A DNA stretch of 64,000 nt from Maricaulis sp048268525. Its GTDB lineage: Bacteria; Pseudomonadota; Alphaproteobacteria; Caulobacterales; Maricaulaceae. The notes beneath the pieces were generated by a model, which was given only the letters and a program-made list of their open reading frames with translations, was not told the DNA's origin and made no database searches. Positions 45,039 through 53,741 of the stretch are shown piece after piece. Numbering within the stretch: the stretch's first letter is position 1; each line of letters opens with the position of its first letter. Where the stretch lies: the NCBI RefSeq assembly GCF_048268525.1, contig NZ_JBLWVH010000005.1, forward strand, positions 62,001 through 126,000. The letters run 5' to 3'. Both the position numbers and the translations under genes were made by a program.

Positions 45039-46058
45039 CTAGACGTGATCCTCAAAACGTTTGGCGAGATCTTCGATGTTCTCCGGCGGCCAGTTCGGCG
45101 CTTCCATGCCAAGATGCAGACCCATCTGGGCGAGAACTTCCTTGATCTCATTAAGCGACTTGCGTCCGAAATTCGGCGTGCGGAGCATTTCCGCCTCCGA
45201 CTTCTGGATCAGGTCACCGATGTAGACGATGTTGTCGTTCTTCAGGCAGTTCGCCGAACGCACCGACAGCTCCAGCTCATCAACCTTGCGCAGCAGCGCC
45301 GGGTTGAAGTCGAGCTCTGGCTTGTCGTCCTCGGCCGGACGCGCTTCGACAGCTTCTTCGAAGTTGATGAAGATCTGGAACTGGTCCTGGAGGATGCGCG
45401 CGGCGAAAGCCACGGAATCTTCCGGGGTGACGGTTCCGTCCGTCTCGACTTCAAGCGTCAGCTTGTCATAGTCGAGAACCTGGCCCTCACGGGTGTTCTC
45501 GACCTTGTAGGACACGCGCTTGACCGGGCTGTAGAGCGCATCAACGCCGATCAGACCGATCGGGGCATCTTCCGGGCGGTTACGCTCGGACGGGACATAG
45601 CCCTTGCCGGTGTTGATGGTGAACTCCATGCGGATTTCCGCACCTTCGTCCAGCGTGCACAGCGCCAGGTCCTTGTTGACGATCTCGACGTCGGCCGTTT
45701 CCTCGATATCACCAGCGGTGACGATACCGGGGCCGGACTTCTTGAGAACGACACGCTTGGGACCTTCGCCATGCATGCGCAGGGCGATCTGCTTGATGTT
45801 CAGCACGATGTCGGTGACGTCTTCACGAACGCCGTCGATCGACGAAAACTCGTGGACGACGCCGTCAATGTGGACATTCGTCACTGCTGCACCCTGAAGC
45901 GAGGACAGCAGGACACGACGCAGCGCATTGCCCAGCGTCATGCCGAAGCCACGCTCCAGCGGCTCGGCGACAATCTTGGCTTGGCGCGCGGGATCATGTC
46001 CCGGCTCGATTTCCGGCTTCATCGGGCGGATGAGTTCTTGCCAGTTCTTCTCGATCAC
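45039..46058 (-). CDS. rpoA: RNA polymerase alpha subunit
   Basis: A 339-residue alpha subunit. The N-terminal domain (to about residue 235) makes the dimer that nucleates assembly (GFGMTLGNALRRVLLSSLQGAAV); after the linker, the C-terminal domain (LELSVRSANCLKNDNIVYIGDLI, FGRKSLNEIKEVLAQMGLHLGM) binds UP elements and activators. The start is GTG at 46058. It lies between rpsK and rplQ; rpsD is absent from this operon, as in other alphaproteobacteria. Confidence 0.98.
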   Translation of the reverse strand: MIEKNWQELIRPMKPEIEPGHDPARQAKIVAEPLERGFGMTLGNALRRVLLSSLQGAAVTNVHIDGVVHEFSSIDGVREDVTDIVLNIKQIALRMHGEGPKRVVLKKSGPGIVTAGDIEETADVEIVNKDLALCTLDEGAEIRMEFTINTGKGYVPSERNRPEDAPIGLIGVDALYSPVKRVSYKVENTREGQVLDYDKLTLEVETDGTVTPEDSVAFAARILQDQFQIFINFEEAVEARPAEDDKPELDFNPALLRKVDELELSVRSANCLKNDNIVYIGDLIQKSEAEMLRTPNFGRKSLNEIKEVLAQMGLHLGMEAPNWPPENIEDLAKRFEDHV

Positions 46059-46132
46059 GTTCTTACTGCCCCTTCATCAGCCGTACGGCTTGCACCGTCG
46101 GCGCGTTCAACAGGCGAAATGCGCGCAGCGTA

Positions 46133-46522
46133 CTAGACGCGGCGGCGCTTCGGCGGACGACAACCGTTGTGCGGAATCGGCGTGACGTCCTGGATGGTGG
46201 TGATGGTGAAACCCACCGACTGCAACGCACGCAGCGCACTTTCGCGCCCCGAACCCGGACCGGAGACCTTCACTTCGATGGTCTTCATCCCGTGTTCCAT
46301 CGCCTTCTTGCCAGCATCTTCAGCCGCCATCTGGGCCGCATAGGGAGTCGACTTGCGCGACCCCTTGAAGCCCATGTGACCGGCCGACGACCAGGAAATC
46401 GCATTTCCCTGGGCGTCCGTGATGGTCACCATGGTGTTGTTGAAGCTGGCACTCACGTGGGCAACGCCCGACGTGATGTTCTTCCGCTCGCGCCGCTTAA
46501 CGCGGCCAGTATCTTTAGCCAT
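46133..46522 (-). CDS. rpsK: 30S ribosomal protein S11
   Basis: A 129-residue platform protein of the small subunit. NITSGVAHVSASFNNTMVTITDAQGNAISWSSAGHMGFKGSRKSTPYAAQ (in parts) and the terminal DVTPIPHNGCRPPKRRRV are diagnostic. It lies 11 bp after rpsM, so the two are surely co-transcribed. Confidence 0.98.
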   Translation of the reverse strand: MAKDTGRVKRRERKNITSGVAHVSASFNNTMVTITDAQGNAISWSSAGHMGFKGSRKSTPYAAQMAAEDAGKKAMEHGMKTIEVKVSGPGSGRESALRALQSVGFTITTIQDVTPIPHNGCRPPKRRRV

Positions 46523-46533
46523 CGGTCAGGGCC

Positions 46534-46902
46534 CTACTTTTTCTTGCCGGCAATCGGCTTGGCGGGACCTTTGCGCGTACGCGCATTGGTGTGAGTGCGC
46601 TGGCCACGGACAGGCAGGCCACGACGGTGGCGCAGGCCACGGTAGTTACCCAGGTCCATGAGACGCTTGATGTTCACAGCCACCTCACGGCGCAGATCCC
46701 CTTCCACTTGGTGATCACGATCGATCACTTCGCGGATTTGCAGGACTTCTGCATCCGTCAGTTCACTGACGCGGCGCTCGGGCAAAATGGAAACCTGCTC
46801 GCAGATCTCCTTCGCCTTGGCCGGGCCAATGCCGTGGATGTAGCGAAGCGCGATCTCTACGCGCTTATTCGTCGGAATATTGACGCCGGCAATACGGGCC
46901 AC
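46534..46902 (-). CDS. rpsM: 30S ribosomal protein S13
   Basis: A 122-residue head protein that contacts the large subunit and P-site t[28 protein letters not shown] and [24 protein letters not shown] (in parts) identify it. The start is GTG at 46902 behind GGAGATGGAAA. No rpmJ (L36) gene lies between secY/adk and rpsM, a normal alphaproteobacterial arrangement; the 144-bp gap to adk holds no recognised feature. Confidence 0.98.
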
Positions 46903-47046
46903 TTTCCATCTCCCAAATTCTGAACGCCATTCACGGACGACCCAACAGGCAACCTTTCGGTCGCCGCATCAGCTCGCCCGTTTCGCGAAGGGCGCTATCT
47001 ACAGTCAGCGTTGCCACCCCGTCAATGGGGTTGCAACAGGTGCGTG

Positions 47047-47613
47047 TCACTTCTCTTCGAGAGCCGCAGCAATTCCGGCTGCAACCTCATCCATGGAACC
47101 CATGCCGTCGACCGCCTTCACCTTGCCTTGATCGGCAAAGAAAGGGATCAGGGGCGCGGTCTGCCCATAGTAGACTTCCAGGCGCTTGCGAATGACGTCT
47201 TCAGTGTCATCCGGGCGACCTTCCTCCTCAGCGCGCTTAACAAGCCGCTGAACCAGTTCTTCGTCGTTCACTTTCAGCTCGACAACGGAATCAACCTTGG
47301 TTCCGCGATCCAGCAGAAGCTGATCGAGTGCCTGTGCCTGGGCCACGGTGCGCGGGAAACCGTCGAAGATGGCACCACCGGCAGCTTCCGCTTCCGGCAG
47401 GCGTTCCTCGATCAGCTCGATCACGATCGCGTCGGAGACCAGATTGCCTCCATCCATGATCGCGGCCACACGCTGGCCCAGCTCTGTTCCCGCCGCACGG
47501 GCATGTCGCAACATGTCACCCGTGGAAAGCTGCACCCAACCGCGCTCTGCAACGAGACGCTTGGACTGGGTGCCCTTGCCGCAACCGGGCGGTCCGAACA
47601 GGATAATATTCAT
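47047..47613 (-). CDS. adk: Adenylate kinase
   Basis: A 188-residue short-form adenylate kinase (ATP + AMP to 2 ADP). P-loop FGPPGCGKGTQSKRL, the AMP-binding STGDMLRHA and the FDGFPRTVAQA segment are clear; the LID is the short type (RAEEEGRPDDTEDVIRKRLEVY), so no zinc-binding cysteines. It overlaps secY by 4 nt and is translationally coupled to it. Confidence 0.97.
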   Translation of the reverse strand: MNIILFGPPGCGKGTQSKRLVAERGWVQLSTGDMLRHARAAGTELGQRVAAIMDGGNLVSDAIVIELIEERLPEAEAAGGAIFDGFPRTVAQAQALDQLLLDRGTKVDSVVELKVNDEELVQRLVKRAEEEGRPDDTEDVIRKRLEVYYGQTAPLIPFFADQGKVKAVDGMGSMDEVAAGIAAALEEK

Positions 47614-48950
47614 CGTTTGCGTCCCCGCAGCTTCGACTTCTTGATCAGGCCTTCATACTGGTGTGCCAGCAGGTGTGACTGGATCTGGGAAACCGTGTCC
47701 ATGGTCACCGAAACCACGATGAGCAGGGATGTACCGCCAAGAGCCGTATTCGGGTTCATCATCATCGGCACCATGCAGATCAGCACCAGGTAGAGGGCAC
47801 CGATGAAGGTCAGGCGGGACATGACGAAGTCGATGTGTTCAGCGGTCCGCTTGCCCGGACGGATGCCCGGCAGGAAACCGCCATACTTCCTCAGGTTCTC
47901 GGCCATGTCGTCCGGATTGGAGACGACCGAGGTGTAGAAGAAGCAGAAGAAGATGATCATCGCGGCGTAGGCCATCATGAACCAGGGCGAGCCCGGTCCA
48001 AGGATTGCGACCGCGCTTTGCAGCCATCCCGGACCCGACTGGGCCTGGAAGCTCGCAGCGGTCGCCGGCAGCAACAGCAGGGATGAGGCGAAAATCGGCG
48101 GGATCACGCCAGCAGTGTTCAGCTTGAGCGGCAGGAAGGAGGTATCGCCCCCGACCATGCGGTTGCCTTGCTGACGCTTGGGATACTGAACCAGCAGGCG
48201 GCGCTGGGAACGCTCCACGAACACCACCAGCAGCAGGCCGACCAGGATCAGCACTGTGCCCACGACGAGGACCGTGCCGTCGCCGGTCGAGGAGGCTTGC
48301 GCCAGTGCGCCACCGATGACACCGGGCACCGCCGAGATGATACCGGCGAAAATGATCAGCGAGACACCGTTGCCAACACCGCGGGCGGTGATCTGCTCAC
48401 CCAGCCACAACAGCAGCATGGTGGCGCCGACCAGGGTGATCACTGTCGAAGCGAGGAAGAACGGCCCCGGATTGAGCGCCAGCGCCACGCCTTCACTGTT
48501 CGGCGTATTCATGCCGATAGCGATGGCGAAGGCCTGTCCGGTCGCGAGGAGCACGGTCAGATAACGGGTATACTGGTTGATCTGCTGACGGCCTTGCTCG
48601 CCACCTTCCTTCTTCAGCTTTTCAAGGCTGGGAATGGTGGCCGACATCAACTGCATGATGATCGAGGCCGAGATGTACGGCATCACATTGAGCACGAAGA
48701 TCGCCATGCGTTCGACGGCACCGCCGCCGAGCATGTTGAACATCGACAGGATGCCCTGCCCCTGCCCGCCCAGCGAGTCGAACACACGCGCATACTCTTC
48801 CGGATTGATGCCCGGAATCGGAACGAAAGTGCCCAGCCGGTACACGATCAGGATCCCGATCGTGAACAGGATACGCTGATGCAGCTCCTTCGCCTTCGCG
48901 AAGGAGCTGAAATTCATGTTCTGGGCAAGCTGTTCGGCAGCAGAAGCCAT
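47610..48950 (-). CDS. secY: Protein translocase subunit SecY
   Basis: A 446-residue ten-helix channel protein of the Sec translocon. Conserved parts are RILFTIGILIVYRLGTFVPIPGI, the plug and helix 2, GIGNGVSLIIFAGI-like GVGNGVSLIIFAGI, and the C5 loop with LRKYGGFLPGIRPGKRTAEHI. A TTG precedes the ATG at 48950; AAGGAC lies 6 nt before it. Between rplO and adk, as usual. Confidence 0.97.
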   Translation of the reverse strand: MASAAEQLAQNMNFSSFAKAKELHQRILFTIGILIVYRLGTFVPIPGINPEEYARVFDSLGGQGQGILSMFNMLGGGAVERMAIFVLNVMPYISASIIMQLMSATIPSLEKLKKEGGEQGRQQINQYTRYLTVLLATGQAFAIAIGMNTPNSEGVALALNPGPFFLASTVITLVGATMLLLWLGEQITARGVGNGVSLIIFAGIISAVPGVIGGALAQASSTGDGTVLVVGTVLILVGLLLVVFVERSQRRLLVQYPKRQQGNRMVGGDTSFLPLKLNTAGVIPPIFASSLLLLPATAASFQAQSGPGWLQSAVAILGPGSPWFMMAYAAMIIFFCFFYTSVVSNPDDMAENLRKYGGFLPGIRPGKRTAEHIDFVMSRLTFIGALYLVLICMVPMMMNPNTALGGTSLLIVVSVTMDTVSQIQSHLLAHQYEGLIKKSKLRGRKR

Positions 48951-48983
48951 CAAGACGTCCTTACGAGGTCAGCAGAAAGTCAC

Positions 48984-49463
48984 TTATTCCGCGGCGTCGT
49001 CGGCCACGGCGGTGAGGGTCACCTTGCCACCAGCCTTCTCGACAGCGGCAATCGCGGCCTTTGAAGCACCGGCAAGGGTGATCTCTACTTTGGACTTCAG
49101 CTCGCCCTTCGCAAGGAGGCGAATGCCGTCCAGGGCGCGACGGACCAGGCCCGCAGCGATCAGGACGTCGGCGTCGATCGGCTTTTTCGCGTCGATCTTG
49201 CCTTCGGCAATGGCCTTCTCGAGACGGCCGAGATTCACTTCTGCCCAAGCCTTGCGGTTGGGCTTGTTGAAGCCCCGCTTCGGCAAACGCATGTGAAGCG
49301 GCATCTGCCCGCCTTCGAAACCCTTGATGGCCACACCCGAACGGGATTTCTGGCCCTTGACGCCACGACCACCGGTCTTGCCCTTGCCGGAACCGATACC
49401 ACGGCCGACGCGGGTGCGGATCTTGGTCGCACCGTCATTGTCACGCAATTCATTGAGACGCAT
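48984..49463 (-). CDS. rplO: 50S ribosomal protein L15
   Basis: A 159-residue assembly protein of the large subunit. The glycine-rich start MRLNELRDNDGATK...RVGRGIGSGKGKTGGRGVKGQ and GFEGGQMPLHMRLPKRGF are typical. The ATG at 49463 (GGAG upstream) is chosen over a longer frame to 49544 which overlaps rpmD. Confidence 0.97.
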   Translation of the reverse strand: MRLNELRDNDGATKIRTRVGRGIGSGKGKTGGRGVKGQKSRSGVAIKGFEGGQMPLHMRLPKRGFNKPNRKAWAEVNLGRLEKAIAEGKIDAKKPIDADVLIAAGLVRRALDGIRLLAKGELKSKVEITLAGASKAAIAAVEKAGGKVTLTAVADDAAE

Positions 49464-49503
49464 GTCGTTCTCCATTCGATGGAGCGGTTTCCCTTGCCGG
49501 GAC

Positions 49504-49689
49504 CTACTCCTCGACGATTTCCACCATGTGGCTGACCTTGGCAATCATGCCACGGACAGACGGTGTATCCTCAAGCTCGCGCTCGCGACCGATCTTGTTC
49601 AGACCGAGGCCGACAAGCGTGGCACGCTGATCTTTCGGGCGGCGGATGGCGCTACCCGTCTGGCGCACGCGGATGGTCTTCTTGGCCAT
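49504..49689 (-). CDS. rpmD: 50S ribosomal protein L30
   Basis: A 61-residue protein of the bacterial short L30 form: TIRVRQTGSAIRRPKDQRATLVGLGLNKI and the end VRGMIAKVSHMVEIVEE. It lies 12 bp after rpsE and 40 bp before rplO, in spc-operon order. Confidence 0.96.
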   Translation of the reverse strand: MAKKTIRVRQTGSAIRRPKDQRATLVGLGLNKIGRERELEDTPSVRGMIAKVSHMVEIVEE

Positions 49690-49701
49690 TGTATCCGGTC
49701 C

Positions 49702-50307
49702 TTACGCTTCAATCGCTTCCGGTGAGGACGCGCCGTCATCGCGGCGGTTCACCAGATCACCGACCTTCAGACCACGCTTGGCAGCAACCGAGCGCGGGCT
49801 CGCTTGCAGTTTCAGCGCGTCCATGGTGGCGCGGATCATGTTGTACGGGTTGGACGTACCAACCGACTTGGCGACCACGTCCTGGATCCCGAGGGTTTCC
49901 AGCACAGCGCGCATCGGTCCACCGGCGATGACGCCGGTACCCGGAGGCGCTGCCCGCAGGACGACCTTGCCGGCCCCGTGACGACCTTTGCCGTCATGGT
50001 GCAGGGTGCGGCCTTCGCGCAGCGGGACGCGGATCATGTTCTTCTTGGCTTCGTCGGTAGCCTTGCGGATGGCTTCCGGCACTTCACGTGCCTTGCCCTG
50101 TCCGAAGCCGACCCGGCCCTTGGTGTCACCGACAACGACGAGGGCTGCGAACTGGAAGTTCCGGCCACCCTTCACCGTCTTGGCGACGCGGTTGATGTGG
50201 ACGAGCTTGTCGACAAGTTCGTCATCGCGTTCCTGGTCGCGGTCCCGGCCACGGCCGCGGCCTCGGCCACGGTCACCGCCACCACGTTGCTCGTTCTGAT
50301 GAGCCAT
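49702..50307 (-). CDS. rpsE: 30S ribosomal protein S5
   Basis: A 201-residue protein that helps tRNA selection accuracy. The core is typical: VHINRVAKTVKGGRNFQFAALVVVGD, VPLREGRTLHHDGKGRHGAGKVVLRAAPPGTGVIAGGPMRAV in parts. The N-terminal 25 residues are an unusual run of Gly/Arg/Asp (RGGGDRGRGRGRGRDRDQE) before the core, a stronger RG-rich tail than in common S5 proteins. Normal operon position between rplR and rpmD. Confidence 0.97.
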   Translation of the reverse strand: MAHQNEQRGGGDRGRGRGRGRDRDQERDDELVDKLVHINRVAKTVKGGRNFQFAALVVVGDTKGRVGFGQGKAREVPEAIRKATDEAKKNMIRVPLREGRTLHHDGKGRHGAGKVVLRAAPPGTGVIAGGPMRAVLETLGIQDVVAKSVGTSNPYNMIRATMDALKLQASPRSVAAKRGLKVGDLVNRRDDGASSPEAIEA

Positions 50308-50319
50308 ACGTCCGCTCCC

Positions 50320-50682
50320 TTAGAAGTTCAGGCCGCCCTCGCGGGCCGCCTCTGCGAGCGCTTTGACACGCCCGTGAAAGATGTAACCGCCACGGTCGAA
50401 GACGACGTCCTTGACGCCTTCCTTGACTGCGCGCTCGGCGATCAGCTTGCCAACAAGCTCGGCAGCCTTCGTGTCCCAGCCCTTGCCATGCTCTTTTTGA
50501 GCGGCTTCCTCGAGGGAAGAGGCGGAGACGACCGTCTTGCCAGATGCATCGTCGATGATCTGGGCATAGATGTTCTTCGAAGACCGGTAGACCGACAGCC
50601 GCGGACGGCCGTTGGCGAACTTGCGCAGACGGATCCGGTTGCGCTGGGCGCGACGGACCGATTTTTCGCGTTGAGTTTTCAT
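50320..50682 (-). CDS. rplR: 50S ribosomal protein L18
   Basis: A 120-residue 5S-rRNA-binding protein. The basic start RAQRNRIRLRKFANGRPRLSVYRSSKNIYAQIIDD (in parts) and the end VVFDRGGYIFHGRVKALAEAAREGGL are diagnostic. It lies 8 bp after rplF and 12 bp before rpsE. Confidence 0.97.
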   Translation of the reverse strand: MKTQREKSVRRAQRNRIRLRKFANGRPRLSVYRSSKNIYAQIIDDASGKTVVSASSLEEAAQKEHGKGWDTKAAELVGKLIAERAVKEGVKDVVFDRGGYIFHGRVKALAEAAREGGLNF

Positions 50683-50690
50683 CGCTCGCC

Positions 50691-51224
50691 CTACTTCTTC
50701 TTGCCTTCTTTGCGGCGGATGTACTCGCCGACATATTTGATGCCCTTGCCCTTGTAGGGCTCCGGCGGACGGAAGCGGCGGATCTCGGCGGCCACCTGGC
50801 CAACGCGCTGCTTGTCCGCGCCCGTGATCTTCACTTCGGTCGGCTTGCCGACGGCGATGGTGATGCCCTCAGGCGCGTCGTAGACGACGTCGTGGGACAG
50901 GCCGAGCGACAGCTTCAGGGACGTGCCCTGCATCTGTGCCCTGTAACCAACACCGACCAGCTCGAGATTCTTTTCGTAACCAGCCGTGACGCCCTGGACC
51001 AGGTTGGCGACGAGAGCACGTTGCATGCCCCACATCGCGCGAGCCTTCTTGGTCTCATCGCGCGGGGAGATGACGATACCGTCTTCACCCTGCTCGGCGC
51101 TAACTTCATCGACGAAGGTCATGGACAGCTCGCCCTTGGGACCCTTGACGGTGAGCGCGGTCTTGGAAAGCGTCGCGGTGACGCCGCCAGGAATGGCTAC
51201 CGGGAGTTTACCGATACGTGACAT
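50691..51224 (-). CDS. rplF: 50S ribosomal protein L6
   Basis: A 177-residue protein of the factor-binding region. [18 protein letters not shown] starts it and the C-terminal [29 protein letters not shown] (in parts) is the L6 signature. Two tandem L6 folds (about 1-80 and 85-170). Between rpsH and rplR. Confidence 0.98.
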
Positions 51225-51236
51225 TGGTTCGCTCCC

Positions 51237-51635
51237 TTAGCTGACGTGACAGAGGATCTCGCCGCCCACATTGGACTCGCGAGCAGTCGAATCCGACATC
51301 ACACCCTTGGGCGTGGACAGGATTGCGATGCCGAGACCGTTTTGGACGAGCGGAAGGTCCTTGACGCCGGAATAAACACGGCGGCCCGGCTTGGAGATAC
51401 GCTTGATCTCCGAAATGACCGAGTCACCTTCGAAATACTTCAGTTCGATCTCGAACTCTTTCATGCCGGAAGCATGTTCCACTTCCGCGTAATCGCGGAT
51501 GTAGCCTTCCGACTTGAGAACGTCGAGCACGCGGCGGCGCAGGGCCGATGCCGGCGTGTTGACGGCCCGCTTGTTGCGCATGAGCGCATTGCGGATACGG
51601 GTCAGCATATCGCCGAGAGGATCGTTCACAGACAT
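51237..51635 (-). CDS. rpsH: 30S ribosomal protein S8
   Basis: A 132-residue protein that binds 16S helix 21 and in enterobacteria represses the spc operon by binding its mRNA; such feedback is only inferred here. NDPLGDMLTRIRNALMRNK and the end STPKGVMSDSTARESNVGGEILCHVS (in parts) identify it. 16 bp after rpsN. Confidence 0.97.
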   Translation of the reverse strand: MSVNDPLGDMLTRIRNALMRNKRAVNTPASALRRRVLDVLKSEGYIRDYAEVEHASGMKEFEIELKYFEGDSVISEIKRISKPGRRVYSGVKDLPLVQNGLGIAILSTPKGVMSDSTARESNVGGEILCHVS

Positions 51636-51651
51636 CTCTTCGTCTCCTCTC

Positions 51652-51957
51652 TTACCAGCTCGACTTGACCATGCCCGGGATCATACCCTGGCTGGCATAG
51701 TCACGCATCGCGATACGCGACATGCGGAATTTGCGGTAGAAAGCACGCGGACGACCGGTGATTTCACACCGGTTCCGGATGCGGGTAACCGCCGAATTAC
51801 GGGGCAATTCAGCCAGCTTCAGCTGAGCAGCAAAACGCTCCTCGACCGGAAGCTCCTGATTGCGAGCAATCGCCTTGAGCTGCTCACGCTTGGCCGCATA
51901 ACGCTTTGCCAGGCGAGCACGCTTCAAATTGCGCTCGATTGCGGAAGTTTTCGCCAT
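51652..51957 (-). CDS. rpsN: 30S ribosomal protein S14 (zinc-free type)
   Basis: A 101-residue S14 of the long, zinc-independent kind: there are no CxxC pairs, and the end reads RNRCEITGRPRAFYRKFRMSRIAMRDYASQGMIPGMVKSSW (in parts). The protein is part of the 30S head. It lies 16 bp before rpsH and 49 bp after rplE. Confidence 0.97.
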   Translation of the reverse strand: MAKTSAIERNLKRARLAKRYAAKREQLKAIARNQELPVEERFAAQLKLAELPRNSAVTRIRNRCEITGRPRAFYRKFRMSRIAMRDYASQGMIPGMVKSSW

Positions 51958-52006
51958 TTAAGTCCTCCTGCGTGCAAAGCCCGATTGGCCTTGCGTTCCT
52001 GCTGCG

Positions 52007-52567
52007 TCAGTTCGTAAAGGGGAAATCGAACTCGGCCAGCAGGGCCTTCGCTTCCTCATCATTGCCGGCAGTCGTGCAGACAACGATATCCATACCCCGG
52101 ATCTTCTCGACCTTGTCGTAGTCGATCTCCGGGAACACGATATGTTCTTTCATGCCCATCGCGTAATTGCCGCGACCGTCGAAGCTCTTACCATTGAGCC
52201 CACGGAAGTCACGCACGCGTGGCAGGGCGATGGTGATCAGGCGGTCCAGGAATTCGTACATACGGTCCTGGCGCAGGGTCACTTTCGCACCGATCACCTG
52301 CTCCTCGCGGAGCTTGAAGCCAGCGATAGACTTCTTGGCGACCGTCTTGACCGGCTTCTGGCCGGTGATGGCTTCTAGGTCTTCCAGGGCACCCTTGATC
52401 TTCTTGGTGTCCTGAGAGGCCTCGCCGACGCCCATATTGATCACGATCTTGTCCAGACGCGGGATCATCATGTCGTTGGCGTAGCCGAACTTTTCCTTCA
52501 TCGCCGCACGGATGGTTTCCGTGTACTTGGCGCGAAGACGCGGTGTGTATGTGGCGGTATCAGACAT
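52007..52567 (-). CDS. rplE: 50S ribosomal protein L5
   Basis: A 186-residue 5S-rRNA-binding protein that contacts P-site tRNA. PRLDKIVINMGVGEASQD, RVRDFRGLNGKSFDGRGNYAMG and GMDIVVCTTAGNDEEAKALL are typical. Its ATG at 52567 overlaps the rplX stop by 8 nt, so translation is coupled. Confidence 0.97.
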   Translation of the reverse strand: MSDTATYTPRLRAKYTETIRAAMKEKFGYANDMMIPRLDKIVINMGVGEASQDTKKIKGALEDLEAITGQKPVKTVAKKSIAGFKLREEQVIGAKVTLRQDRMYEFLDRLITIALPRVRDFRGLNGKSFDGRGNYAMGMKEHIVFPEIDYDKVEKIRGMDIVVCTTAGNDEEAKALLAEFDFPFTN

Positions 52568-52874
52568 CGATAACCTCGCCCGAGCTCTTGGCGACGCGGA
52601 CTTTCTTGCCGTCTTCAGTCTTGAAGCCGACACGAGTCGCCTCGCCGGTTTTCGGATCAGCCACAGCCACGTTCGAGACGTGGATCGAGGCTTCCTTTTC
52701 GATGATGCCGCCCTGTTCGGTCTGCGTCGCACGCGTGTGGCGCTTGACCACATTTACGCCCGCCACAACGACCCGATCTTCGGTCGGCAGCACTTTGGTG
52801 ACTTCACCGGTCTTGCCCTTGTCACGGCCGGCGAGAATGACGACCTTGTCGCCCTTCTTGATCTTGGCAGCCAT
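52560..52874 (-). CDS. rplX: 50S ribosomal protein L24
   Basis: A 104-residue assembly-initiator protein with a KOW motif (KGDKVVILAGRDKGKTGEV) at the N-terminus, then VNVVKRHTRATQTEQGGIIEKEASIHVSNV. It overlaps rplE by 8 nt downstream and rplN by one nucleotide upstream. Confidence 0.97.
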   Translation of the reverse strand: MAAKIKKGDKVVILAGRDKGKTGEVTKVLPTEDRVVVAGVNVVKRHTRATQTEQGGIIEKEASIHVSNVAVADPKTGEATRVGFKTEDGKKVRVAKSSGEVIDV

Positions 52875-53242
52875 TACAGCACCTCCGGCGCCAGCGAGAC
52901 GATCTTCATGTGGTTCTTGGCGCGAAGTTCGCGCGGAACCGGTCCGAAGATACGCGTGCCGAGCGGCTCGTTATTGTTGTTGATAATCACAGCCGCGTTG
53001 CCATCGAAGCGAATGACGGAACCGTCCTTGCGCTGGATGTCCTTGGCCACGCGAACGACGACGGCCTTGCGGACATCACCCTTCTTCACGCGACCACGCG
53101 GAATGGCTTCCTTGACCGAGACGACAATGATGTCGCCGACGTGGGCATAGCGACGCTTGGCACCGCCGAGCACCTTGATGCACTGCACACGGCGGGCGCC
53201 AGAATTGTCAGCCACGTCCAGATTGGTTTGCATCTGGATCAT
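52874..53242 (-). CDS. rplN: 50S ribosomal protein L14
   Basis: A 122-residue protein at the subunit interface. MIQMQTNLDVADNSGARRVQCIKVLGG (in parts) and the end IFGPVPRELRAKNHMKIVSLAPEVL are classical. It begins the spc operon segment after rpsQ (40-bp gap). Confidence 0.98.
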   Translation of the reverse strand: MIQMQTNLDVADNSGARRVQCIKVLGGAKRRYAHVGDIIVVSVKEAIPRGRVKKGDVRKAVVVRVAKDIQRKDGSVIRFDGNAAVIINNNNEPLGTRIFGPVPRELRAKNHMKIVSLAPEVL

Positions 53243-53282
53243 CGCAGATCCTCCTTAGGAAAGGTGGGGTCTCACATCGGGC

Positions 53283-53519
53283 CTAGGCCGCGACGGTGAC
53301 CACCTCCCACCGCTTCAGTTTCGACTTGGGTGCACATTCCTGGATCTGGACCTGGTCACCCACCTTGTAAGCATTGGCTTCGTCATGTGCGTGGTAACGC
53401 TTGGTGCGACGGACCGTCTTGCGCAGCAGCGGGTGGAGGAAAGTCCGTTCCACACGCACCACGATGGTCTTGGCACCCTTGTCACTCACTACGACGCCTT
53501 GAAGGATACGCTTCGGCAT
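53283..53519 (-). CDS. rpsQ: 30S ribosomal protein S17
   Basis: A 78-residue OB-fold protein binding the 5' domain of 16S rRNA: PKRILQGVVVSDKGAKTIVVRVER and LLRKTVRRTKRYHAHDEANAYKVGDQVQIQE (in parts). Last gene of the S10 segment, 2 bp after rpmC. Confidence 0.97.
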   Translation of the reverse strand: MPKRILQGVVVSDKGAKTIVVRVERTFLHPLLRKTVRRTKRYHAHDEANAYKVGDQVQIQECAPKSKLKRWEVVTVAA

Positions 53520-53521
53520 CG

Positions 53522-53728
53522 TTAGCTCCCTTGCTCTTCTTGCGAATTCCGCTCGGTCTGGACCGTCTGAATGCGCGCGATATCGCGGCGAATCTGGCCA
53601 TAGCGAGCGGTGTTTTCCATCTGGCCGGAGGCCTGCTGGAACCGCAGTTTGAATTGTTCTTCCTTCAGCTTCAGGAGCGTGTCCTTGAGCTGATCTTCTG
53701 TCATGGCGCGAACGTCAACGGGTTTCAT
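53522..53728 (-). CDS. rpmC: 50S ribosomal protein L29
   Basis: A 68-residue helical-hairpin protein near the tunnel exit. VRAMTEDQLKDTLLKLKEEQFKLRFQQASGQMENTARYGQIRRDIARIQT (in parts) is the L29 pattern. It lies between rplP and rpsQ with gaps of 13 and 2 bp. Confidence 0.97.
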   Translation of the reverse strand: MKPVDVRAMTEDQLKDTLLKLKEEQFKLRFQQASGQMENTARYGQIRRDIARIQTVQTERNSQEEQGS

Positions 53729-53741
53729 CGTTGTGTTCTCC

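Noticed and set aside
46903..47046. rpmJ (L36) gene between adk and rpsM
   Set aside because: No frame with the L36 zinc motif is present in this gap on either strand.
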